Source of the DNA: Nostoc sp. TCL240-02
GTDB taxonomy: Bacteria; Cyanobacteriota; Cyanobacteriia; Cyanobacteriales; Nostocaceae
NCBI RefSeq assembly: GCF_013343235.1
Contig: NZ_CP040094.1
Location: 1,240,501 to 1,304,500 of the forward strand
DNA: 64,000 nucleotides
Reading direction: 5' to 3'
The notes under the pieces: generated by a model
The model's database searches: none
What the model was told of the DNA's origin: nothing
Seen by the model: the letters and a program-made list of their open reading frames with translations, nothing else
In this document: piece after piece, positions 19,017-27,108 of the stretch
Position numbering within the stretch: position 1 is the first letter of the stretch
How the letters are laid out: each line of letters begins with the position of its first letter
Made by a program: the position numbers and the translations under genes

Positions 19017-20933
19017 TTAAAACCGGAAAGTTGCTCTTAATGCTCCAACGACTAAAGTATCGTTAACAGCATTGTGATCGGGATTGAAAATGACGAATAA
19101 GCCTGGAGTTAGGGCGATATTATCACTCAGTTGGGCGCAGTAAAAAAGTTCTACGTGAATTGATGTGTCACTACGTCCACCTGCTGTTCCCCCATCAGAA
19201 AACTTGGGAAAATTGAAGCCATCGGGTAAAGTACTGGAAGTAATTTTGGGCTGTTGTCCGACGAGAACGCCCCCTAAATTTCCAGGACGCAGCAAATTGG
19301 GAAAGGCCGCGAACACCATCCAGTTTGTAGTTTCTACACTTCCAGGAAGGTTGAATGGTTTGGAAGAAGTAAAGCCACCCCAACCGCCCAATTGCAAGTT
19401 AGGGTTGATTCGCCAAGCAACGGTAGCGCCAATGGCTTGGGTATCAAAAGCTGTTGCATCTGCAAAAGGCGAAATCAGTTGCGAATCACCGATACCACTT
19501 CCTAATAAGCCATCTGGGGAGTGGGAATAAAGATAATGTACGCCGATATCGATATTATTGGTGGGTCCTAAACTTAACTGAGCGCCAGCAGTAAATCTAC
19601 CGCCGAATAGTCCGCCCTGGTTGATATTGCCAGAAAAACTAGGGATTTCTGTACTATAAACGCCTTGCAAACTGATGCGATCGCTAATTTGCCAATCAAA
19701 GCCTATACCGCCAGTGCCGTTTCCAATACTTAAAATCGGGTTACGCTGACCAAATAGAGAAATTGCACCGTCGCTAGAACCTTCTAGAGGACTAATACCG
19801 CGAAAGGTGTTGATAGGGTTGACTCCCGCCGTACCTACGACAATTCCCAAGTTATCCGAGACGAGAAATCGATAAGATAAGTCACTAACAACTAGATTGT
19901 TATTTGTATTTGACTCGAAACCCAACCGCCCCATATTGGTAGATAGCAACGCTGCATTAGAACCTAAATTACCCGCAGACAACCCTGTTAACAGCAAATC
20001 TCGTCCTGTAAATGAAGTTGCTAAGGTTAGTTGGGTGCTACTTGTGAAAGTCAGATTGGTTTTTCCCTGACGTTCAGGGACTCCATCTCTAGGAAACAAA
20101 TCCACATCAGGGCTATTGGTTCCCTGAACGCTAAAAACGGCTTGACCAAATAATCTGGTTGTTGTAGAAAACTGATTGGCTTGTAATTCAGTAGTCCGGT
20201 TTTCTACAGTCTCAACACGCTGCTGTAATTGCTGCAACTCTGCTTTGAATTCGCTTTGCAACCTTTGCAGCAGGATTAAATCTTCACTATTAACAGTATT
20301 AATTTTATTATTAGCGTAGGCGTAGCCCGCACTTCGGCTGCGCTCAGTGACCACCGCAGGCATCGCTTCGTTAATCTTCTCTAAACAAGCGTTTAAACCA
20401 GCCGCAAATTCATAACGGCTGATGGTGCGGTTTCCCAGATAATTCCCATCGTGGTATCCCGCAATGCAGCCATAGCGTTCTATTAGAGATTGCAAAGCAT
20501 CAAAAGCCCAGTCGGAAGGTTGCACATCTTTAAGTTGTGACACCGATGTGACTTGAGACATTTGGTTGTCTGAGTCTGGAGGCTGAGAAAATAGAGAGAA
20601 TTCTTCTGTGTTTTCCTGGTTCTGTACAACTTCTATTACAGGTTGAGTATTTTTTAACTCAGATAAATTAGGGGAATTTATAAATTGAATTTTTTCTCTG
20701 CTTTTTTTAAGTATATTTTCGTACTTATGCTTTATAGCGGATGAAGTAGTTATATCTGGCTGCACAAATTCAGGTGGTGTAATTTCAGCAGGCGAAACAA
20801 CTTGAGATAAATTTTCTTGTGTTGACTGCTGCACCAGATTATCTGGCGTGATTACAGGCTGTTCTGGTAAATTAAGGACAGAGATTGGCGCTGTTGCTAG
20901 CACACCCGCCATCAGTAGACTCATATCACTCAT
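19017..20933 (-). CDS. SLH-domain OprB-type outer-membrane porin (iron-uptake porin family)
   Basis: A 638-residue porin. A variable region is followed by an SLH domain (VSQLKDVQPSDWAFDALQSL, ERYGCIAGYHDGNYLGNRTI, SRYEFAAGLNACLEKINE, about residues 128-190) that ties the outer membrane to peptidoglycan. After it come a coiled coil (LQRLQSEFKAELQQLQQRVE) and a C-terminal beta-barrel ending in Phe (GALRATFRF). It is related to the porin at 32698. Two oddities are present. Between SLH and coiled coil, residues about 195-207 (TERSRSAGYAYAN) come from a dispersed DNA repeat. The N-terminus MSDMSLLMAGVLATAP lacks the basic residues of a normal signal peptide; a stop (TGA) lies three codons upstream, so no longer start exists in this frame. 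Confidence 0.88.
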   Translation of the reverse strand: MSDMSLLMAGVLATAPISVLNLPEQPVITPDNLVQQSTQENLSQVVSPAEITPPEFVQPDITTSSAIKHKYENILKKSREKIQFINSPNLSELKNTQPVIEVVQNQENTEEFSLFSQPPDSDNQMSQVTSVSQLKDVQPSDWAFDALQSLIERYGCIAGYHDGNYLGNRTISRYEFAAGLNACLEKINEAMPAVVTERSRSAGYAYANNKINTVNSEDLILLQRLQSEFKAELQQLQQRVETVENRTTELQANQFSTTTRLFGQAVFSVQGTNSPDVDLFPRDGVPERQGKTNLTFTSSTQLTLATSFTGRDLLLTGLSAGNLGSNAALLSTNMGRLGFESNTNNNLVVSDLSYRFLVSDNLGIVVGTAGVNPINTFRGISPLEGSSDGAISLFGQRNPILSIGNGTGGIGFDWQISDRISLQGVYSTEIPSFSGNINQGGLFGGRFTAGAQLSLGPTNNIDIGVHYLYSHSPDGLLGSGIGDSQLISPFADATAFDTQAIGATVAWRINPNLQLGGWGGFTSSKPFNLPGSVETTNWMVFAAFPNLLRPGNLGGVLVGQQPKITSSTLPDGFNFPKFSDGGTAGGRSDTSIHVELFYCAQLSDNIALTPGLFVIFNPDHNAVNDTLVVGALRATFRF

Positions 20934-21106
20934 GGTATTTCATTTGACTTGCACCAATACTTCTTTTGACAGAAAAAGTTAGTGTATATCAGGAAATTTT
21001 TGAAAAAAAGAGTGATAAAAGTTACTATTGTCTGGAGAAGCGATCGCAGTGTCGATGGAATCCTTTGCTAAATATCCTGCAAGTGCTTTTTCTGACTCAC
21101 ATGAAC

Positions 21107-21880
21107 TTACCCCTTGCTGCTATCACCAAAGGTAAAAGAACTCTTCATGATTACTGGCCCGAGTGGATACCGATAGTCTGTGGATGTCTCCAGGGTCACA
21201 AACATTTCTGATACCCCTGCATCATAGAAATCAGCAGGCATCGCAAATTTTTCGACAATTTTACCCTGTGTATTAGCACGAAGCTGTCCGCATGGGATTT
21301 TTTCGCCCTCAACAACTGCCCAAAGTCGGTAAACACTTCCAACAGGCGGAGGGGGAACATTTTGAACCGCAATGACACCTGTTTGCTGTTCCAGATTCAG
21401 CACAAAACTGCCGCTTGCTGCTTCTGCTACATTCACACCCCTTAAGGGAAACAGGCGGGTTGCTTTTTGTTGCAGAAGTGTTTTGAGATTATCAGCTACC
21501 TGCAATTCTGTACGCAAGTGGTAGTTATCTATTCCCAAATACAAAATTAATAGTGCCGCGACACTGCCGATGATTTTGCGCCAGGAGAGACTATGGGGAA
21601 AAGCGCTGACTGGACGACGTTGGGATGTGGAAAGATTTTCAGTCTCTGCGTCCAATAAATTGCTAAGGATAGCTGCACGCAAATGCGGTGGCGGCTCAAC
21701 AGCATTTAAACCATAAAGCACTTCATCTAATACTTGCTGTAACTGCTCTACTTCCACCGCCAAGGATGGATTTTCTGCGAGCATCTGCTGAAACTTAAGA
21801 GCTTCATCAGGAGCCAGTTCACCCACGATATAGCCTGCTGCTAACTGTTGTACATATTGAGAATTTTCTGGTGCAGTCAT
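21107..21880 (-). CDS. Anti-sigma factor, RskA-like
   Basis: A 257-residue single-pass membrane protein that should hold the adjacent ECF sigma factor inactive. The cytoplasmic N-terminus (YVQQLAAGYIVGELAPDEA, LKFQQMLAENPSLAVEVEQL) is the anti-sigma helical region. A membrane helix IIGSVAALLILYLGI lies near residue 100. The outer part has the RskA C-terminal fold (VYRLWAVVEGEKIPCGQLR, MFVTLE). It starts seven bases after the stop of the sigma gene, so the two are co-transcribed. No zinc-binding HxxxCxxC motif is seen. Confidence 0.85.
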   Translation of the reverse strand: MTAPENSQYVQQLAAGYIVGELAPDEALKFQQMLAENPSLAVEVEQLQQVLDEVLYGLNAVEPPPHLRAAILSNLLDAETENLSTSQRRPVSAFPHSLSWRKIIGSVAALLILYLGIDNYHLRTELQVADNLKTLLQQKATRLFPLRGVNVAEAASGSFVLNLEQQTGVIAVQNVPPPPVGSVYRLWAVVEGEKIPCGQLRANTQGKIVEKFAMPADFYDAGVSEMFVTLETSTDYRYPLGPVIMKSSFTFGDSSKG

Positions 21881-21886
21881 AGGTAA

Positions 21887-22498
21887 CTAATCAATAGCAT
21901 CAAGTAATATTTGTTTTAGCTTCAGCAGTCCTTGGCGCGTCCAAGTTTTCACTGTTCCTAATGGCACATTTAGTTGTTGAGCAATCTCCGACTGGCTAAG
22001 TCCAGCATCATAAGCCATCTCTATAACCTGACGTTGGTTGTCTAGCAGTTGGGTAAGGGCAGAGCGAACGGCAAGAGAGCGCTCTGTTAACTCAGCTTGC
22101 TCAACCGGAGTTGGAGAGAGGGTTTCGGCGGTGACTGTTTGCCCAAAGCGGTGCAAGAGATTAAGGATGCGACTCCGAGAGCGGATTTTATCTATTGCTC
22201 TTGAGCGCGTCATCGCTATCAGATAACGCAGGAAATGACTATGGTTGGAATTCACAGTCGCATTGCGCCACAAAGCCAGAAAAATCTCCTGTGTTAAATC
22301 CTCCGCTTCCTGCGGGTTTTGCAATACTTTCAGTGCAATTCCGTAGACAATTTTTCCATAGCGGTCATAAATAATACCTAACGCTCCAGGCTGTTTTGCT
22401 TTCAGGGCGTGGAGCAACTCTGTATCTGTCTGGTGCGGGGGAGAATGTGACTCCATGCTAGGGTATGAATATGCCTCGGTTAATATTAGGTATACCAT
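21887..22498 (-). CDS. ECF-type RNA polymerase sigma factor
   Basis: A 203-residue sigma-70 family protein of the extracytoplasmic-function class. Region 2 is LGIIYDRYGKIVYGIALKVL with AEDLTQEIFLALWRN and the DNA-melting stretch FLRYLIAMTRSRAIDKIRS. Region 4 is NQRQVIEMAYDAGLSQSEIA and LNVPLGTVKTWTRQGLLKLK. It is first in a two-gene unit with its anti-sigma factor and is transcribed away from the secreted/copper cluster starting at 22867. That arrangement suggests the sigma factor may control itself and that cluster, but this is inference from position only. Confidence 0.92.
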   Translation of the reverse strand: MVYLILTEAYSYPSMESHSPPHQTDTELLHALKAKQPGALGIIYDRYGKIVYGIALKVLQNPQEAEDLTQEIFLALWRNATVNSNHSHFLRYLIAMTRSRAIDKIRSRSRILNLLHRFGQTVTAETLSPTPVEQAELTERSLAVRSALTQLLDNQRQVIEMAYDAGLSQSEIAQQLNVPLGTVKTWTRQGLLKLKQILLDAID

Positions 22499-22866
22499 TT
22501 GGTTGGCAATGGCAGAGGTTTTATTTCTATTTCTATAACGATTGATGAAAGCAATTGGATTTTAGATTTTAGATTTTAGATTTTGGATTGAGGTTAAATC
22601 CAAATTATCATCTTGTTCGTTATTGGAATAGAAGCGAACACTAACCCACACAATTATTTATTTCGGTCATGCTTGATTGAAGAGATAGAATGCCGTTCAT
22701 AGCGTGTGAGTTTTTCTCAAATAAAAACCGCGCACACTATTTAATTGTATCTCTACTAAAACAGCCTTTATCACTCACATATTACCCACATGAAAACAAG
22801 TTGGGTAGGTTTTACCTACCTGCTTTCATTGCTTTATCCCAACAACTCTATTAACGAGGTAGAACT
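22499..22866. promoter_or_regulatory. Divergent promoter region between ECF sigma gene and secreted-protein cluster
   Basis: The region has a run of ATTTTAGATTTTAG repeats near 22557-22585. Further on, TAGCGTGTGAG (22699 on) and GCGCACACTA (22730 on) form an inverted pair. A hairpin GGTAGG/CCTACC at 22804-22821 sits in the leader just before the 22867 gene, whose ribosome site is GAGGTAG. The hairpin could affect translation. No exact promoter can be named by eye. Confidence 0.45.
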
Positions 22867-23217
22867 ATGCAACGTTATATTCTCCCAATTTTATCAGCTT
22901 TGTTAATATCTCCTGTACTAGCAACCACTGCTCAAGCACAAATCCCAATCACATATAATTCAGTCGTGGTAAACAGTGGCAAAGCCAGTAAAATCAATCC
23001 TTTTAATCTGGCTTTTATGGCTGAACGCGGCTACTTGCAAAATGTAGGTATCAAGAGTGGGAATGCTTTGTTGAACGCGCATCAGTCGGGAATGGTAACA
23101 GCTAAAGATATTGTTCAAAGTGCAGTGAAGGTAAAGCTATTACCAGAGGAAACTCTATCCGACCAAGGGTATTTAAGCGCACTAGAAGCACAACTACAAG
23201 CCTTAGAAGCAGATTAG
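22867..23217 (+). CDS. Small secreted protein of unknown function
   Basis: A 116-residue protein with a signal peptide (MQRYILPILSALLISPVLA, then TTAQAQ; cleavage after AQA). The mature chain of about 90 residues has no cysteine and ends in an acidic helix (LEAQLQALEAD). I do not recognise the family. It begins a same-strand cluster: the next gene starts ten bases after its stop, then come the cupredoxin and the phosphoesterase. It may be a periplasmic partner of the PepSY-like protein or the copper protein. Confidence 0.75.
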   Translation: MQRYILPILSALLISPVLATTAQAQIPITYNSVVVNSGKASKINPFNLAFMAERGYLQNVGIKSGNALLNAHQSGMVTAKDIVQSAVKVKLLPEETLSDQGYLSALEAQLQALEAD

Positions 23218-23227
23218 GAATTTGATC

Positions 23228-23497
23228 ATGAGATTAGTCTTCCGCAAATATCACCGAATGATTGCACTTACAATCTGCTTACCACTAATTATCACCGCAG
23301 TTACAGGTATTGCCATGACAGTTGCGGATGAGTGGTTGCATCAAGCAAATTTAGTGGGATTTCTCCTCAAAATTCATACGTTTAAATTTTTGGGACTCTC
23401 AGCAATTTTACCCGTCTTCAACGGATTGGGATTGCTGAGTTTAATTGCCACCGGACTAAATATGACGGGTTTATTTTCTCAACGGCGTAAGTCATAA
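23228..23497 (+). CDS. Small PepSY-associated membrane protein
   Basis: An 89-residue protein with two membrane helices (IALTICLPLIITAVTGIAMT and LSAILPVFNGLGLLSLIATG) joined by a loop with the motif FLLKIHTFKF. The opening FRKYHRMIALTICLPLIITA is typical of PepSY-TM proteins, of which this seems a shortened form. It is clearly paralogous to the protein at 31330-31614, sharing FRKYHRI, LLSIHT and NGLGLLxLxxTGLNMxGLF. I chose ATG 23228; a TTG six bases upstream is less likely. Tight spacing with the preceding gene implies one transcript. Confidence 0.8.
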   Translation: MRLVFRKYHRMIALTICLPLIITAVTGIAMTVADEWLHQANLVGFLLKIHTFKFLGLSAILPVFNGLGLLSLIATGLNMTGLFSQRRKS

Positions 23498-23591
23498 CAA
23501 GTACTGAATAGCCAAAAATTGCCTCTTTTTATTTGTTGTATTTGTGCGTCGTCTGGTGCGATTCCTTAATAAATTTTGGGTCTACGGCTAT

Positions 23592-23987
23592 ATGAAATAT
23601 ATTTCTTACTTGCTTCTAGGACTGGTTTCTACAATTCTGGTAATTGTGTTTTCTTTGTCATCCTGTACCCCCAATCGACAATCTGTAATACCTACACCCC
23701 AGCCACAGGAAATTACCGCCAATAGCACAAATCCTACCGTCAAAATTCTCAATTTCAAATACCTACCGGAAAACCTCAATATAGCTGCTGGAGAGACCGT
23801 GCAGTTTGTCAACCAAGACGAAGAACCACATACAATTACCGCCAAAGATGGCTCTTTTGATTCTAAGGGACTGGATACTGCCCAAGTTTGGAAACACACC
23901 TTTACGCAGCCAGGAAGTTTCCCTTATTTGTGTTCTATTCATCCCTACATGCAAGGAAAAATTACTGTCAACACAAGTAAAAAGTAA
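23592..23987 (+). CDS. Cupredoxin (plastocyanin-like) lipoprotein
   Basis: A 131-residue blue-copper type protein anchored as a lipoprotein: the lipobox is SLSSC with Cys25 as the lipid site, and a Pro/Gln/Thr linker follows. The copper ligands of a type 1 site are visible: His80 (DEEPHTITAKD), Cys114 and His117 (FPYLCSIHPYM) and Met120. It should carry electrons or bind copper in the periplasm or at the membrane surface. ATG 23592 gives a proper lipoprotein signal; the upstream GTG at 23544 would add an unlikely basic extension. It is part of the 22867-24929 cluster. Confidence 0.88.
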   Translation: MKYISYLLLGLVSTILVIVFSLSSCTPNRQSVIPTPQPQEITANSTNPTVKILNFKYLPENLNIAAGETVQFVNQDEEPHTITAKDGSFDSKGLDTAQVWKHTFTQPGSFPYLCSIHPYMQGKITVNTSKK

Positions 23988-24017
23988 AACAAATTTAACT
24001 TCAAATAGGAAAACAAA

Positions 24018-24929
24018 ATGAGACGGAGAAAGTTTATTGAACACGTTGGCTGGACTGGTCTTGGTATTCTGTGGGTAGTGGGGGGAAATGGTTTACTTGA
24101 ATCCTGTTCGGTTGGAGATTCGCAAGGTAAGAAATTGGCAAATTCTGCATCCTTATCATTTGTGCAAATTAGCGACACACATCTAGGTTTCAATAAGGAA
24201 GCTAACCCACACGTTACTACCAGTCTGCAACAAACCATCAACGCCATCAATTCACTACCCACACCACCAGCATTCATTGTTCATACTGGAGACATCACGC
24301 ACCTTTCCAAACCGGAGGAATTTGACGCGGCAAAACAATTTCTTTCCCAATTGAAAGCACCACTGTTTACCCTCCCTGGCGAACATGACACTATCGGAGA
24401 CAGGGGGAAAGCTTATGGAGAAGCATTCAGCCAAAAAGATAAAAGAGAAGGTTTGCAAATATGGGACTATAATGGCGTGCATTTGATTTCTCTAACCAAT
24501 GTGCTGGAATTTGGGGAAACTGGCCAAGGGAAACTCGGTCAAGCGCAACTAGATGTACTTGAAAAAGACCTTGCAGCGCAGAAAGGAGACACGCCAATAG
24601 TTATTTTTAGTCATATTCCTTTGTATAATCTTTATCCTCAATGGGGTTGGGCAACCGCCGACTCAGGTAAAGTACTGTCGTTGTTATCCCGCTTTTCTTC
24701 TGTTACCGTCCTCAGTGGTCACATTCATCAAGTAATTCAACATAGCGAGGGTAACATTCAATTTAGTACGGCTGCATCTGTTGCCTATCCATTACCTGCG
24801 CCAGGAAAAGCTGAAAAACCAGGGCCAGTCAAGTTACCAGAAAAGGATTTACTGGCTGTGTTGGGTTTTCGCACACTAGAATTTATACCTGGTAATGATG
24901 TCAAAATTGACCAGCATTCTCTAGCTTAG
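24018..24929 (+). CDS. Calcineurin-like metallophosphoesterase, exported
   Basis: A 303-residue enzyme with a twin-arginine-like start (MRRRKFIEHVGWTGLGILWV) that ends in a lipobox-like LLESC at residue 30. The dimetal site is complete: ISDTHLGF (Asp53, His55), HTGDITHL (near 91), GEHD (near 117), FSHIPLYN and SGHIHQ. It should hydrolyse phosphate esters outside the cytoplasm; the substrate is unknown. It follows the cupredoxin by 30 bases with ribosome site AGGA, so it is probably the last gene of the same transcript. Folding before export by Tat would fit a metal enzyme. Confidence 0.88.
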   Translation: MRRRKFIEHVGWTGLGILWVVGGNGLLESCSVGDSQGKKLANSASLSFVQISDTHLGFNKEANPHVTTSLQQTINAINSLPTPPAFIVHTGDITHLSKPEEFDAAKQFLSQLKAPLFTLPGEHDTIGDRGKAYGEAFSQKDKREGLQIWDYNGVHLISLTNVLEFGETGQGKLGQAQLDVLEKDLAAQKGDTPIVIFSHIPLYNLYPQWGWATADSGKVLSLLSRFSSVTVLSGHIHQVIQHSEGNIQFSTAASVAYPLPAPGKAEKPGPVKLPEKDLLAVLGFRTLEFIPGNDVKIDQHSLA

Positions 24930-24976
24930 AGTATTGGGGTATTGGAATAATCCCCGTGCCCAATACCCCAGATAGA
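24930..24976. terminator. Hairpin between converging genes
   Basis: GTATTGGGGTATTGG (about 24932) and CCAATACCCCAGATA (about 24959) are complementary over TATTGGGG/CCCAATA. They form a stem between two converging genes and so could stop transcripts from both sides. No long T-run follows. Confidence 0.45.
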
Positions 24977-25453
24977 TTATTCTGGCTGGCTACAATACTT
25001 ATTCATCTGATTGACTAACGTGTCTGACTGCTTGCCAACAGTTGTAGCTGTTGTCAGTGCTGAGTCAATTTCGGTTCTAGCCTTTTGGATTTTTTCTCTA
25101 CCCGATTCTGAAGCTTCTGCTGTCTTGGTTGCACCAAGCGCTCTACCCGCTTTGGCGATCGCTTGACTAAGATTCTGAAAAATATTGACAAAACCGCTTT
25201 GAAATTCCTTCAGCTTGGGATCTTTTAAATTCAGTTCCTTAATCGATTTAGTCACAAATTCTAAATCTTTAGACAGTTGTATGCTGGTGATGACTTGCCT
25301 TCCTTTATTGTTATCAATTAGAGAAGTTCCGGCATTTACAACTCGAATCAGTCGCTGGCACTGAGAAACTTTATTTTCGCTGCAACTGGTAACGAACAAA
25401 GCGATACTCAGGCTAACAGGAGCAATAACAGTATTTTTAAATAAAACAGACAT
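24977..25453 (-). CDS. Lipoprotein of unknown function, helical
   Basis: About 158 residues from ATG 25453 (MSVLFKNTVIAPVSLSIALF), which gives a lipoprotein signal with lipobox FVTSC. A longer reading from 25507 adds 18 residues but weakens the signal. The mature part is mostly helical (QLSKDLEFVTKSIKELNLKD, IFQNLSQAIAKAGRALGA) with three further cysteines, two near the mature N-terminus and one near the C-terminus (NKYCSQPE). I do not recognise the family. It converges on the phosphoesterase gene. Just upstream is a hairpin GGGCAGAGAGAAG / CTTCTCTCCC (25508-25555). Confidence 0.7.
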   Translation of the reverse strand: MSVLFKNTVIAPVSLSIALFVTSCSENKVSQCQRLIRVVNAGTSLIDNNKGRQVITSIQLSKDLEFVTKSIKELNLKDPKLKEFQSGFVNIFQNLSQAIAKAGRALGATKTAEASESGREKIQKARTEIDSALTTATTVGKQSDTLVNQMNKYCSQPE

Positions 25454-25666
25454 TAACACCCCAACTGCAATAAAATCCAGGATATAGTATCTAAATATTA
25501 CGGGCAATGGGCAGAGAGAAGAGCAGATTAGTTTTTAAACTCTACTTCTCTCCCATGCGCCGATCTCAAATTACCAATCTATGGGCAAACATAACTGGTC
25601 TAAAGTAGCACCATCTTGCAAAAGTGGCTGAATATTGCTTGCGTAACTCTACCTAACCAATGTAGG

Positions 25667-26097
25667 TCATGGAAGGCAATTAACATCACCTGCACTGGTA
25701 ACTTTAACAATACTTGCGCTATATTGCCCAGCTAACAACAAGTTTTCCTTTAAAGGTGCTGGTACGGGTAAGCCTTTCAGGGCTATACCAAAGCTGTGGG
25801 GCGGTAAGGTTAACAAAAAACTATTCATAGTAACTAGACAAACCAGCGAACGAAGCAGTAAAAAACTGGCTAAGGTTCCTCCTAATAAGTGAATAAGTGA
25901 CCACTAATACCTCCAGCTACCGGAAAATTGATCATCTGGGCGGTAAAAATGAAGGCAGTGGTTAATCCCAGTATGGGCGCACGGCGGATACCAAAAGCTT
26001 TTTGCGATCGCTCGAAGGCAATAAAAAGTGCTGCTACACTGGCTAAACCAGTAGCCCCTGCCACCGGAACAGAAACAAATCCATCAGGAATATGCAT
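25667..26097 (-). pseudogene. cbiM: Disrupted cbiM-like cobalt/nickel transporter gene
   Basis: The first 65 codons encode the CbiM start (MHIPDGFVSVPVAGATGLAS, RRAPILGLTTAFIFTAQMIN, FPVAGGISGHL), the substrate-binding membrane component of an energy-coupling-factor Co2+/Ni2+ importer. The frame then breaks because the 8-base unit AATAAGTG is duplicated in tandem at 25884-25899. Deleting one copy restores HLLGGTLASFLL, the expected CbiM continuation. After that the frame reads on to a stop at 25667, but the sequence (TLPPHSFGIALKGLPVPAP) no longer looks like CbiM. The gene would also be far too short (family about 220 residues). Duplication plus deletion or fusion makes this a decayed gene. 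Confidence 0.8.
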
Positions 26098-27108
26098 GAT
26101 CTACCCTGTATTTTTTAGATGTTTATTTACTCAATACCAGCAATAAACAAAGGCATTAAATTAATAACAAACAAAATTTTCACCTTTTTTACAATGCCCT
26201 CTTGGGGGATTTTATGCTGTTACTTTTGAGAGATTTACAATCCAATGGCTGCTAAATAGTATACTTAATTTACGCGAATATTAATTTTTGTTAATTTTAT
26301 TTTTATGTATGTTGATAAATTCTTGTAAAAGTGCAAATCTATTGACTTTAATAAGCTAATATGTATTTAATCAGCACATTCTGAATGCCAAAAAGCTTGC
26401 TAGTATTGTGCTTTTTATCTATGAGACTGCTACACAAACATTTTGGATTTTGAATTGCTTTACGGCTTTTATGGTTGATAGTATAATCCCCATTTAAAGT
26501 AGGTTTCATTGATTTTAACTACATTTTTTCTGGCAACACAGCATTGCTATGACCTAAAATTATTTAACTATATAGCTAAATATCAAGAGAATTTAGCTGA
26601 ATTCAATAATAACTCAGGATTCAGAATTCGATTAGTTCTTAATCTGTACTCATTACTTTTTTGTTGACCACCAATTTTAAAATTTGGTAAACTAGTATTT
26701 TTTAACTTATACATAGTTATTAACCAACTAATATTTTTAGATTATTAGATTAGTATAACTAATATACTAATCTAATAAGTCTTTACATAGTCTCGACCAA
26801 CTGTATATTTGCTGACTTCGCAGGCTTAATGGTACAGTATTGATTAATTTTTGGGATAAAAAATTGTGTAAGCGTTGATACGTAACACAAAATAGTGGTT
26901 AAACTTAAAATCCAGTTGAAGAAGGCAGAAGGTTTAATTTACAAGGGGTTTGAATCCTTTCCTAAATGGGATGAAACTTAGCTAGCGCGTCACTAATGTT
27001 AAATAATCACAACGAGGGATTTGAGATTTTGATTTTTGTTCTTGGATTTTAGAACGAACTTAAATCTCAAACGTCAAATCTACAAATCCATTTGTATAAG
27101 GCCCGGCA
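26098..27108. other. AT-rich intergenic region with one long perfect hairpin
   Basis: About 1 kb with no coding signal. At 26742-26778 a 16-base arm TTATTAGATTAGTATA is followed by a 5-base loop and its exact complement TATACTAATCTAATAA. Near 27010-27075 are tandem fragments of 'GATTTTGATTTTTG' and 'AAATCTCAAA' type spacers. No cobalamin riboswitch features are recognised upstream of the broken cbiM. Confidence 0.5.
26742..26778. repeat. Perfect 16-bp inverted repeat with 5-nt loop
   Basis: Left arm 26742-26757, loop ACTAA, right arm 26763-26778, all A/T-rich with no mismatch. It lies about 330 bases upstream of the glycosyltransferase gene and is not followed by a T-run, so it is not a classical terminator. 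It could be an operator for a dimeric regulator or a cruciform-forming site. Confidence 0.65.

Noticed and set aside
26098-26600. Cobalamin or nickel riboswitch upstream of cbiM
   Set aside because: None of the conserved B12-box features could be found by eye.
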